Shown: positions 54,626 to 64,000 of the stretch, piece by piece
Layout: each line of letters begins with the position of its first letter
Numbering within the stretch: position 1 is the stretch's first letter
Origin: Brienomyrus brachyistius
Taxonomy: Eukaryota > Chordata > Actinopteri > Osteoglossiformes > Mormyridae
Direction of reading: 5' to 3'
DNA: 64,000 nucleotides
Assembly: GCF_023856365.1 (NCBI RefSeq)
Contig: NC_064539.1
Coordinates: forward strand, 31,160,482 to 31,224,481
Translations under genes and position numbers: made by a program
Notes under the pieces: model-generated
Seen by the model: the letters and a program-made list of their open reading frames with translations, nothing else
Told to the model about the DNA's origin: nothing
Databases searched by the model: none

Positions 54626-55181
54626 CCTGCCCATCTCCTGATAGTGCCCATTAAGCGCAGGGTCTTTCCGGGCAGTTTTTTCAGATCACATGATTATCCC
54701 GAAACCATGTCTATTTCATTTCAATCATTTTTGTAAATACTGCATACTGATTTGCTCCATACAAATCTTATACAGTACCTGTCACTTTGGACCACAATCT
54801 ACTCTTAACACAGACGTCGGAATACAGTGTTCAGGGCAGTGACCTTGCATGCCGGTGTCTGCCTCTCTGCGTGCAATTATTCTGTGTAGGACAGATGGTC
54901 CAGCTCGTCCATTAACATTGATGGGAAGTTAGATAATGATGTTAGGGTCTAAATCTAACTTAAGATAGGCTGGCCTTATTGTCCTTATGAATTATTCCTA
55001 CATTTTTAAGTTCTATCTGTCATTTTAAGGGTTTTAATGAGGGATTTTATAAAATGCAGCTAAATAAGGGAGAATTCTTATTGGCTTTTACGAGGTGCCC
55101 CTAGTGGTCAGAATGTGGCAGCACAGTTGGGATTTCCAGCACCTTTCCCAAACGATGAGGTGTTTAACTGAGTTTGGGAAA
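54626..55181. other. No gene seen
   Basis: AT-rich, nothing recognised. Confidence 0.5.
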
Positions 55182-55350
55182 GTTTCACAAAGCCAGATTT
55201 CTTGCTTAGCCGGATAACATGTTAGATTTAAGGTGCACCAGTTTAAATGGACTTTTTCTTTGTTCACTTACATTTAGCCCAGGCTACCTTAAATCTGACA
55301 GGTTATCCAGCTAAGCAAGAAAAATTGCACAGAAAAATAGGCCTGATACC
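55182..55350. mobile_element. Palindromic MITE, copy 2 (diverged)
   Basis: Same order as the copy at 32664: tttcacaaagccagattt, ttgcttagccggataaca, tttaaatggact, catttagcccaggctacctt, ggttatccagctaagcaag. The outer ggggcct ends are eroded. Confidence 0.75.
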
Positions 55351-55695
55351 AAAAAGGCTACGTTCAGATCTGTGCCCATGTGCGATTTTAGGGTTCAGGG
55401 TCTGTTTTTAGGGATCAAGCAGGCGCTGTCACCGATCTGAGAGTGATGAGGATTGGCCTAAAGCAGCTGTGCCGTGTGTTCAGCTGCACGCTCTGAGAGC
55501 TGAATGAACGCCTGGCCTCTCCGGGAGTCCCTGCACACGGTGGCGTCATTTGATGGAACATGAAGTCCAGGTGAGGGAAAGAGCGCTGATGATGGGAAAA
55601 GCTCCGCGTGGGCGTCGTGTAACAGCGAGTGGCGTATCCCCACCAGCCAGCGGCCCAGTGACTCACACGCCGCGTGTCAGTGTTACGCCTCCGCC
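55351..55695. other. No gene seen
   Basis: Unique-looking. The minus-strand frame through the CA repeat has no family features. Confidence 0.5.
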
Positions 55696-55722
55696 GCACA
55701 CACACACACACACACACACACA
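55696..55722. repeat. (CA)n microsatellite
   Basis: About 13 CA units. Confidence 0.97.
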
Positions 55723-56104
55723 CGCCGTATCACAAGTCAGCGGTGTAGATGTGCAGAGAGGAGCGGCTGGGGAAATGGTGCTGAGCCGCTGCTGAGTAAG
55801 GAGGAAGCCATGAGGAAACAGCGGAGAGAGGAAACAGGAGCATGCAGAGAGAGTGACGGGGGGCTCAGAGCCGGGGACCGGCAAATATCCGCAGGGATTC
55901 TGGGTGGCAAGGTGATGGGTGGGGGGGGGTAAACCTCTGCCATGTCACCCGACACACAGCCATTCTGTCTGAACCACGATGAAGCGAGAGAGAGAGAGAC
56001 TAAAACCAGGCAGCAACTGGCTGACAAAAGATATCGTGATTGCAGTGAAAGCTTGAAAAGAAAGTAGCTCGACGAAACGTCTAATAAAACTGGTGAGAGT
56101 GTTA
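55723..56104. other. No gene seen
   Basis: Unique-looking, with a G run near 55920 and (GA)n near 55988. Confidence 0.5.
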
Positions 56105-56335
56105 GTGGAGGCTTTAGGGAAGCGCAATTGTAATTGAAAGATTGGTGGTTCAAATCCCCAACCAGCAAGGTACCACTGAGGTACCCTGAGCAAGGTGCCA
56201 CCCCCAAGCACTGCTCCCTGGGTGCTGAATTAGCTGCCCTCTGTATGTCACATATGGGTTAAATGCAGAGAACACATTTTGTTATTGTGCACTGTGGCGT
56301 GTCAACAATGATCACTAAATTCTAATTCTAGTATT
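56105..56335 (+). mobile_element. tRNA-derived SINE, second type
   Basis: B-box-like ggttcaaatcccc near 56148, then aaggtaccactgaggtaccc, gcactgctccctgggtgctg, gggttaaatgcagagaacac and a gtgcactgtgg end. This order is that of a common teleost tRNA-derived SINE, recalled and not searched. It differs from the V-SINEs in the window. Confidence 0.7.
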
Positions 56336-56964
56336 TAACCTGTCATTGAGGCTTAACCCTCCACGACCAGCTTCTGCTGTGTGCGAGAGACTGTTCAGCA
56401 GAGCCGGACTGATGTTCACACCTGAGAAGGGCATGTGTTGATTCCAAAAACTTTGAAAACCAGCTTCTTTTGGAGCTAAACAGGGGGTTCTGCTAGCCCT
56501 ATGATGTGTGCCCGAGTTCTTCTGGCTTATACAAACACCTAATATATTTGCATACAAATTAAGTTTTTTGAACACCATGCATATTGAGTTTATAATCCCT
56601 CCATCTTTTACAGTACTATAATATTTTTAGCATGATGTGTTTAGGAAAAAGGTGATCATCATGTATAATGATGGTAATGGCCAATGCAGCATTAAGTATT
56701 TATCTGGCTTTATTTTTCCCTGCGTGTGTTCGACATACCGCTTGGACATGGGGTCCAGCCAGCTTTGCCCTACAATGGTGGTTTTGTCCTTTGTAAGGGT
56801 ACTTTATACTTTTGTACTTTAAGCATGTTTTAGAGCCAGTACTTTGCACTATAACTTGAGTAAAAAAGTGAAGTCAATGCTTCAAGTTTTACTGGAGAAT
56901 TTTTAAATACTCCAGTATCTATGCTTCTAGTTGAGTGAAGAATGCGTCTACTTTTGACACCTCT
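56336..56964. other. No gene seen
   Basis: AT-rich, nothing recognised. Confidence 0.5.
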
Positions 56965-57265
56965 GCCGTTAGCATAGTGTTATGGCATTACCATGGAGAC
57001 AGCATATCGTTAGCTTAACATTAGCATGGCGTTATTATGGCATTAGCGCAGTGTGATCGTGGTGTTAGCATAGCATTATCATGATGTTATCATGTCACTA
57101 GAATAGTGTTATGCCATTATCATGTCGACAGCATAGTGTTATCTTTGCATTAGCATGACGTTATCCTGGCATTAGCATAGCATTATCATGGCATTAGCAT
57201 GGTGTTAGCACAGTGTTATTATGGTGTAAGCATAGTATGTTCATGGTGTTAGCATAGCATTATTG
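56965..57265. repeat. Degenerate GTTAGCATAGTGTTATCATG repeat
   Basis: Many diverged units of about 18-22 bp made of gttagcatag, tgttat and catggcatta words. Confidence 0.85.
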
Positions 57266-57281
57266 TGGCTGATGATAATCC

Positions 57282-57428
57282 TGCATTATGGCAGACAGGG
57301 GGCGCTCTGGTTAGTGGGTATCCTGCTTTATTGCAGACAGGGGGCGCTCTGGTTAGTGGGTATCCTGCTTTATGGCAGACAGGGGGCGCTCTGGTTAGTG
57401 GGTATCCTGCTTTATGGCAGACAGGGCG
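57282..57428. repeat. 42-bp tandem repeat, 3.5 copies
   Basis: Unit gtatcctgctttatggcaga plus cagggggcgctctggttagtgg. Copies nearly identical; the last one is diverged. Confidence 0.95.
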
Positions 57429-58178
57429 CACTCTAGACACATACATCCCACAGTCATACTGTGAATATGAAGGAGAAGCCTTCCTGTTAGGTGGACAGGA
57501 GGACGCACACACCTCACAGTCACACAGCAGAGCTTCGTGATCAGTACCGGGCTGCAAAGAGAGCACTATAACCAGGACTGCACTTTCTGTGTTGTCATGG
57601 AGACACTGCTAATAAATCGAGCTGGGCATGCATTGGTGACAAGAAGTGAAGAGGGATCTCAGGTGGGTGTTGAGCCAGGCTACAAGCGTCTGGACGTCAG
57701 CCTCCATGTCTGCATAAGCACATCCTCAGTAGCATCCTGCTGAGTGAGAGGCCCCGGCCACAGCCGCCTCTGATCCTGAAACGCAGCCATCGTGACCAGA
57801 TAGTTCATCTAAACGCTGCTTGAGGGTCGACAAGGGTGCACATGGAAAACTCGCAACTTTGGCCTGTACCAGTGAAGAGCTGGTGACAAAACAGGTTGAT
57901 GCTGATGCACGAGACCTTAATGGGTTTGGTGGTGCACTGAGTCAGGGCTCTGAAGCCTGATTTTACAGCTAATTCCACAAGAATGCTAATGGCAGCAGGA
58001 GCCCATAGGCTTGACCCGCTCTAAATAATTCATGGAAATAATTGCCCGGCACACAAAAGACATAAGCCATTATTTACCCCTCACTTAATATGCCAGACTG
58101 CAGAATACAAAGTTAATTAGCAATGAAGGGGGCTCAGCAGGGCTAACCCCTCTATGCTACCATGTGTTACGTGACTTT
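57429..58178. other. No gene; possible conserved non-coding segment
   Basis: About 57890-58130 has balanced composition with words such as ctctaaataattcatgg and agttaattagcaatgaagg. Of all parts of the window it looks to me most like a vertebrate conserved non-coding element, but no comparison was possible. Confidence 0.25.
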
Positions 58179-58601
58179 TGTCATGACTCGTCCAAACCAG
58201 TAGGGGGCAGTATACTCAAGGTCACTGCAGATGTCCTTTGTCCTGTAAGTGTTCCAGGCAAATTGAACTGTGGACATTGCAGGCAAACTGTTAACACAAG
58301 GTTTACTGCTGAGTTCTGCTGCTAGTTAGCTTCCATCTTGAAGCGCATGAACATGAATGTGTCTTCTTGGCTTTGTCTTGCTGTGCAGTAGCTGGTCTCA
58401 TTTCTAGTCTTTGTCCCTTTGTTTTGATATTGGTCTTGGTCACAGAATTCTGCACAGTTCCTGGTTTATGTTTGTGAAGTTTTCCACACCTGAAATTCAC
58501 CCGGATTCCGCTGCCTTGTCCACTGATCGAAGCTGCACTCAGGTTCCAGACTGCAGACTAGCTCTCGGCCTCACACAGCACCAGTGTGCCAGTGCGTGAC
58601 A
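58179..58601 (+). mobile_element. LTR-like segment (possible solo LTR)
   Basis: Begins TGTCATGACTCG and ends CAGTGCGTGACA, so it has TG...CA ends with the same TGTCA/TGACA inverted tips as the LTR at 6891. 423 bp. The flanks (acttt and gtgag) do not match, so target duplication is not supported and the boundaries may be wrong. Confidence 0.4.
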
Positions 58602-59921
58602 GTGAGGTGCGGTCACCCGCGGGTCTGCGGTTACACCCTGGCACCTCAGCTGAGCTGGATCAGAGAGCTCGTACAGGTCAGCAAGGTGAATCTGGAACCA
58701 GTTGGGGTTACGGTTAAAGTTTATATAAACACTCCCCAAAAGCATTTGCTGTGACTCTCCCTAACCCTCAGCTGCATGTCTCTTTGGTAAATAGATGTTG
58801 TGTAAGTGTGATGCCGTATGATTCTCTGGTGTAACGGACCTTACACACTTACACGCATTAAAGGTTTTGGACTTTCCACATCACAAGGTTTTCTCCTTTC
58901 AGGCAAAGGACTGATCATTTTCTTTCTGACTCAATGTGACTTTTTCCACAGATCCTGTTACTCATCTCACCGTATGAACACTACTCTGCAAGAAATAATA
59001 TACCTTCAATTTTGATATCAATAAATGACCTTATTATCAATACCGAGCAAAATTTTTCACATGGATTTTACTCATGAGAAAAATAAATGTTTTATTGGCT
59101 GTTTAAGTGCTGCAGGAAATGTTCTGAGACATGTGTGCATTCAGACGTAATACCTCCATCGACACCAATGAATTGTCCTTCTCCATGTCTAATTTCAGCG
59201 ACAGAAAAACAAGAAGCTTTTTATGAATAATATCTTCCTTGCTTTGCTTGAAATCAGCATCCTGATTGTCCTTGACTTGGTGATTTTTATGTTCCTGCTT
59301 GGTGTTGGTAAACACCAACGGACAGCGCAGTCTGTTTATAGTAATGATGGTTACAGAAGGTGAATCTCAATGCCAAGAATGCAAAGACTGTACCTGTGGT
59401 CTTGGAGAGGCCGCTTTTGCGAACTTGCCTTACGAGAAGAAACTTGGGGCGCAATAAATCATGGGATTGGTCTTGTTTGGCAAGGATGCAACCGATGTAC
59501 TTTTGATTTGGGGTGGAGCAAGACCAGCATCCAAGGATTTTTACTGTCTTTATGAATTTGTGTTCTCAGTATTGGAGCTGGTCTTCGGCAATGGAAGATG
59601 ACGTAAAAAGGGTACACAAGAACACAATTATGGTCAAGTATGCATATTGAAATTCGCCCAGAAGCTGCAGTGTGTAGTATTCTTGAAGCTAGTCATGTGA
59701 CAGGAAGTATGGCCCACCTGGGTGTGAGGAGTACAACCAGGAGGACATGCTGAGAGCCTGATTTGTGTAAATATTCAAACACATTCGGTCAAAGTACATA
59801 TACATTATTATTAGAGGGCAACTCTGCTCTTTGGACAGCGCAGCTTTTGTTAATGACTCACCATGACAGTGTGACACCTGAGCTCAATCTGCAGCTCACT
59901 GTGTGAAGTGCAAACATTTTA
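58602..59921. other. No gene seen
   Basis: Mostly AT-rich unique-looking sequence. Short frames without features. Confidence 0.5.
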
Positions 59922-60100
59922 TTTTTTAGCAGGCACTTCTAGCCAAGCGATAAACGTTTTTGAGAAAGCAGGGTAAGCCTGTCCTCTGAGCAACAGAGGA
60001 TTAAGGGCCTTGCTCTGGTAAATCACTCTGCTGACCCTGGGATTTGAACCAAGAACCTTCTGATCACAGACCTGCTAACCTGCTGAGCCACACATCGCCC
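59922..60100 (-). mobile_element. tRNA-derived SINE with intact A and B boxes
   Basis: Minus strand: A box tggctcagcagg (60079-60090) and B box ggttcaaatcc (60040-60050), both matching RNA polymerase III consensus at tRNA-like spacing. Then gcaaggcccttaatcct and a gcctgctaaaaaa end that resembles the 3' tail shared by many teleost SINEs and LINEs. The long non-tRNA body and tail make it a SINE and not a tRNA gene. Confidence 0.8.
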
Positions 60101-60569
60101 ACAAAGAACTGAGATGTACCATTTGTCCACTGGTGTTCCTACTCAGATAGCTGGCACGCTGTCCCACTTCCCAGGATGGGGATGCAGCCAGACCCAGGGA
60201 GAAGCAGAAAGGCAGGATCCTTGCACGCTCATCTCCCTCTGATCACCCTCTGTCTCGTAAGTAAGTGTGTAATTTGTCAAGTGTGTTGCAGGACAGGACA
60301 GCACAGCAGGCTCAGAAAGATTCACAGACATGGACCATGTATACAAGCTGCACAGGACACAATGTCTTGCTAATGTACTCCAGCAAAACCCTCCTGCTAT
60401 TGGAGAGTCCTGGGCAGGATGCAGGGGATGCCGATTCATACGCCTGCAGCCGAGTGACAAGAGCAGAAGCTGGGATTGCACACAGTCATGGAGGTCAAGG
60501 ACACTCTCATAAAGCAGCCAGTGAGCAAACGCTGGCCATTACCACAGCGCTGGAGGCTGCCACCCTGCG
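60101..60569. other. No gene seen
   Basis: Unique-looking sequence. Short frames on both strands without features. Confidence 0.5.
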
Positions 60570-60985
60570 ACAAGGTGCAATGTGCTCTTGCAACCTTGCA
60601 ACCAGGTATAATGCCTTTCTATGACCCTTTGACAAGATGCAACCATGCAACCAGGTACAATGCCTTTCTATGACCCTGTGACAAGGTGCAACCCTGCAAC
60701 CAGGTATAATGCCTTTCTATGACCCTGCGACAAGATGCAACCCTGCAACCGGGTATAATGCCTTTCTATGACCCTGTGACAAGGTGCAACCCTGCAACCA
60801 GGTATAATGCCTTTCTATGACCCTGTGACAAGATGCAACCCTGCAACCAGGTTTAATGCCTTTCTATGACCCTACGACAAGATGCAACCCTGCAACCAGG
60901 TATAATGCCTGTGTATGACCCTGCGACAAGGTAAAATGTGTTCCTGCGACCCTGCAACAAGGTGCTATGTGTTCCTGTACCAAGG
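60570..60985. repeat. 49-bp minisatellite, about 8 copies
   Basis: Unit accctgcaaccaggtataat, gcctttctatgaccctgtga plus caaggtgca, with aagatgca and cgaca variants. Edges are degenerate. Confidence 0.95.
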
Positions 60986-62099
60986 TACACAATACACTCC
61001 AGTGACCCTGCAACAAGGGGGCTTGTGTTCCCTTGTGAATGTCTGTGTTTCTGCTGCACGTACCCTCATGTGTATGAGTGTGCTGCTCTTAAATGTCCAT
61101 CATAGCTTGATTTGTGGACAAATCACACTTGCTTTAAGGCCAGACGTCCTATAAGGGTGTAATTCCCTGGCCATACATTGGAGATGAGTCATTTGCCCTT
61201 GACACAGAAAAAATAATCTGCCAATGACTTCACTGGGGAGGGGCTTGTTCTTTCTCAATATTTAACTGCAAATAAAATCAGCCATTTACAACCAAAGTGT
61301 GGCCAACGCAGAATCCAATTTCCTTTCAAATGCACAGGCGTGATTTGGGTCTGGACCTCCATCTTCCACAGGCCCGGTTCCGCTTGAAGATCCATCAGCA
61401 GCGATGTAGGATGGAGTAGAGGTCAGTTAGTTTCTGCTCACGCCTGGGGCCACCGTACTGGGAGGAAGCAAAGAGAAGGAGGTGGATAGGGAGGGGGCGG
61501 GGGGGAATAAGGGAGGGAGAGGATGATGGGGGGCTGTCAGGCTCTGAATCTCAGCAGGGGACACGCCTTGACCCGCTTACATGTCTGGCACTTGAAGGAC
61601 GATTTCAGCATTGAACCCTGTGCTGCCATAACTCTCTGTTTGTGTGTCTTGCAATGCTCACGGTGTCTGCTGGGTAAGTAAGCAGGATGCTGCTCTGAAT
61701 GTAAACATGCTGGTGGAAGGACGTCGGCCCCTCCATGGAATTGCCCCCAAACCCCCATAAAAATGGCAGCGTTTTGCAGGGGTTGGCGTGAACACCTGGG
61801 TGTAGAGAGCTCACCTACACCCTCATCCTGCTCCCCCTCCTCTTATCACACATGCTCCGGAAACTTTAAATCCATATCAGCTTATCGTTGTTTATCTTGT
61901 CATTGTACCATTAATCCAGGAATGTCTAAGTAACGGCTTCAAAAGCAGAAGGTGCTCCTCAGAACAGCATGTCGTCTTCAGACTAAAGGGGAAAGGTGAT
62001 TTGCAATGGGGATAGAGGGACATTCTACAGAAGGTGCCAGAAGGATGGTGCTACTTTCACAGAAGAAAATATATTTGACCAATTTGTTTAATTAAATCA
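60986..62099. other. No gene seen
   Basis: Unique-looking; purine-rich G/A tract at about 61460-61540. No features. Confidence 0.5.
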
Positions 62100-62385
62100 C
62101 AGAGACCGGAACCCCTCTCAGGTTAAACAGCATCTTACATTAAAGACACAGGGCAGAGTGTCTGAGGTGCAGACCTCACATCACAGAGACCGGAACCCCT
62201 CTCAGGTTAAACAGCATCTTACATTAAAGACACAGGGCAGAGTGTCTGAGGTGCAGACCTCACATCACAGAGACCGGAACCCCTCTCAGGTTAAACAGCA
62301 TCTTACATTAAAGACACAGAGCAGAGTGTCTGAGGTGCAGACCTCACATCACAGAGACCGGAACCTCTCTGAGGTTGAACAGTTG
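62100..62385. repeat. 84-bp tandem repeat, 3.4 copies
   Basis: Unit agagaccggaacccctctca, ggttaaacagcatcttacat, taaagacacagggcagagtg plus tctgaggtgcagacctcacatcac. Near-identical copies. 84 is a multiple of three, leaving a short 28-residue repeat frame open. Confidence 0.96.
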
Positions 62386-62861
62386 CCTTTCATCCCTTAA
62401 ATATTATCCACTTTGTTCTTCTCTGGTGAGATGTAAAACTGTAAGTTGTTCTTCATATTATTGTTAATATATATGCGGCATCTTATAAGAAAATTGATAT
62501 TTTAACAGGCTGTATTTTTCATCAGGGTGTCCTTCACCTGCATGCGGATTGATGAAGCAGCTTCTCTTCCTTCTACGGCCATCATGGGGCTGATAAATCA
62601 GAACTCTGCTCTGTCACGGTCCAAACGGGCCCCTTGGCTCCTGACAGGACACAACCAAGCTCTGTCCCCTAATTCTCTTTTTCTCCCATTCTTCATGTAT
62701 CTTTGTTAACCCCCCCCCTTCCCATACCTCTGCTCTACAAGCCTGGACACGGTGGGGCTCTGGCTTGGCCGCAGGGCATTATGGGTGCTGCCAAACTCGA
62801 CATTGACCTGGTGTTTTAATTGTGTGTGGTTCTGATTGATGGGGAGAGGTTATGTATATAT
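62386..62861. other. No gene seen
   Basis: Unique-looking. tgtcacggtccaaacggg near 62611 faintly recalls an LTR start but nothing supports it. Confidence 0.45.
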
Positions 62862-63066
62862 TGCATTGTGGAGACATTTGGCTAAAACCTGCTATTTTGA
62901 CCTTGTAGGGACCATTAACAAAAAAATTTGATAATGGAGTCAAAGAAGTAAAAATGCCAAAGGTCTCCTATTTCATTTGATTTCTTATGGTTAAGGTGAG
63001 GGCTGGGTGGGGGTTAAGGTCGTCGTGTTGTGATTTGAGTTTTCCCCATAGAAATGAATGGGTGTG
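62862..63066 (+). mobile_element. Dispersed repeat family A, copy 3
   Basis: gaccttgtagggaccattaa, aagtaaaaatgccaaaggtc, ttcttatggttaaggtgagg, ggttaaggtcgtcgtgttg and tccccatagaaatgaatggg. Same order as 33945-34176 and the reverse of 32070-32341. Followed by a short TG-rich stretch, as at the other copies. Confidence 0.75.
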
Positions 63067-63067
63067 T

Positions 63068-63214
63068 GTATGTGGTCAAGAGCTTGAATCCCAGCATCAG
63101 CAAAGTGATGTCATTGCTGGGCCCTTAAGTCCCAAGTATTAGAGAGACTGACTGACCCTGCACACACTGGATAAAAGAATTTGCTGAATAAATAAAATGT
63201 AATTGTGTGTGTCA
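63068..63214 (+). mobile_element. SINE, 5'-truncated
   Basis: A B-box-like agcttgaatccca near 63086, then a body ending ctggataaaagaatttgctg followed by aataaataaaatgtaa. This is the same type of 3' tail as the SINE at 59922 (gcctgctaaaaaa on its strand). The A box region is missing or replaced by repeat family A. Confidence 0.65.
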
Positions 63215-63785
63215 GTAAAGTTCCGGGTCTCCACCTCGATCTGTCTGATACCTATTCTGCTCATTCATAAGCCATTTCATTCTGCTTTAATTAATCAGTC
63301 TGTAAGTCATTATTCAGCTGATCTTAAATCCCTCTGATCAATGGGACAGGCAGAGCTCTCTGCTATAAAACGGGTCACGACACTGGATTCTTGCACAGAT
63401 GACACTTTGTTCTTGAAACACATGAAGGAGAGTTGCTCTATTTTTGGGTCGACAGGCAGAGGGCTCAGGAGACAGACCACAATGTCATTAAAATCCCTCC
63501 TTGGTTCCGTCCTTAAATGATTCCATTTATTTATTTAATTTTAAAATAAAATTTTTAAATATTATAATGACAAATGATGAAATCCACTTTCATCAAGACA
63601 TTTCTAAGAAATTTCAATGGTGCAGATTATTTTTTCCTTTTTAACTCTTCTGGTTGGACACTGTTGTTGCTGCTGTGATTTGTGATACATGGGCAGAAAT
63701 CTTTTGGGACCAGAAGCGGGTCTATGGGGCACTTTCACAGATAAGAAAATAACACTGACAAGGCACCTGACACATTCTTGGTCTT
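63215..63785. other. No gene seen
   Basis: AT-rich sequence with no recognisable feature. Confidence 0.5.
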
Positions 63786-64000
63786 GAGTTTGTGCTTCTG
63801 TATGTGTCTCTGTCTGTCTGTGCCTCTGTGTGTGTCTCTGTCTGTCTGTGCCTCTGTGCGTCTCTGTCTGTCTGTGCCTCTGTGTGTCTCTGTCTGTCTG
63901 TGCCTCTGTGCGTCTCTGTCTGTCTGTGCCTCTGTGTGTCTCTGTCTGTCTGCGCCTCTGTGTGTCTCTGTCTTTCTGTGCCTCTGTGTCTCTCTGTCTG
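63786..64000. repeat. TCTGTCTG/GCCTCTGTG minisatellite, runs off the window
   Basis: Unit gtctctgtctgtctgtgcct plus ctgtgt or ctgtgc, 24-28 bp, about 8 copies to the end of the window. Array length unknown. Confidence 0.93.

Noticed and set aside
58179..58601. Same LTR family as 6891-11181
   Set aside because: Only the TGTCATGAC start and TGACA end are shared, and the body does not align by eye. Kept only as an LTR-like segment.
60040..60090. tRNA gene (intact A and B boxes)
   Set aside because: The sequence continues into a SINE body and tail, and no tRNA cloverleaf could be completed.
62611..62700. Another LTR start (tgtcacggtcc)
   Set aside because: No further similarity, no second end and no target duplication.

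Overview
This is vertebrate nuclear DNA, almost certainly from a teleost fish. The evidence is three V-SINE-type (HE1/DANA-like) tRNA-derived SINEs, further tRNA-derived SINEs, a decayed Tc1-like transposase, an L1/Tx1-type LINE relic, LTR elements with TGTCA...TGACA ends, and long low-complexity and minisatellite tracts. There is no bacterial gene organisation, operon or CRISPR. I cannot name the species.

The window is gene-poor. I recognise no complete host gene. Two possible internal exons are reported at low confidence: 13357-13468 (+), and 53732-53937 (-), which is weaker. Nearly every long open frame lies inside a tandem repeat whose monomer lacks stop codons, and I do not annotate those as genes. 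The one long open frame with a credible genetic context is the proline-rich frame (about 1192 aa, minus strand) inside an LTR element.

Layout. 0-6.6 kb: GA tract, a dispersed repeat carrying a 33-bp minisatellite with a strict three-unit higher-order pattern, a Tc1-like relic, a V-SINE and a 1.6-kb 35-bp minisatellite. 6.6-11.4 kb: a 4.29-kb LTR element with identical 297-bp LTRs and a 5-bp target duplication, inserted into an older LINE relic. 11.4-22.5 kb: a solo LTR, 33-bp and 56-bp minisatellites, microsatellites, purine-rich DNA, a second 56-bp array and a V-SINE with a duplicated head. 22.5-34.2 kb: a diverged relative of the young LTR, several minisatellites (38, 47, ~30, 34, 51 and 36 bp), a palindromic MITE and two copies of one dispersed repeat. 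34.2-47 kb: a 17-bp array, a V-SINE next to hAT-like sequence, and 48-, 32- and ~57-bp arrays. 47.3-49.7 kb: a GC-rich 47-bp minisatellite of about 50 copies, the largest in the window. 49.7-64 kb: 50-, 71-, 42-, 49- and 84-bp arrays, a second MITE copy, further SINEs, another LTR-like segment and a third copy of the dispersed repeat.

By hand addition, tandem arrays cover roughly a quarter of the window. That would fit a subtelomeric or otherwise recombinationally active region, but this is inference. A recurring theme is that several arrays seem to have grown from pieces of mobile elements. The most interesting object is the young, apparently non-autonomous LTR element with a repeat-built proline-rich ORF and no visible gag, pol or env.
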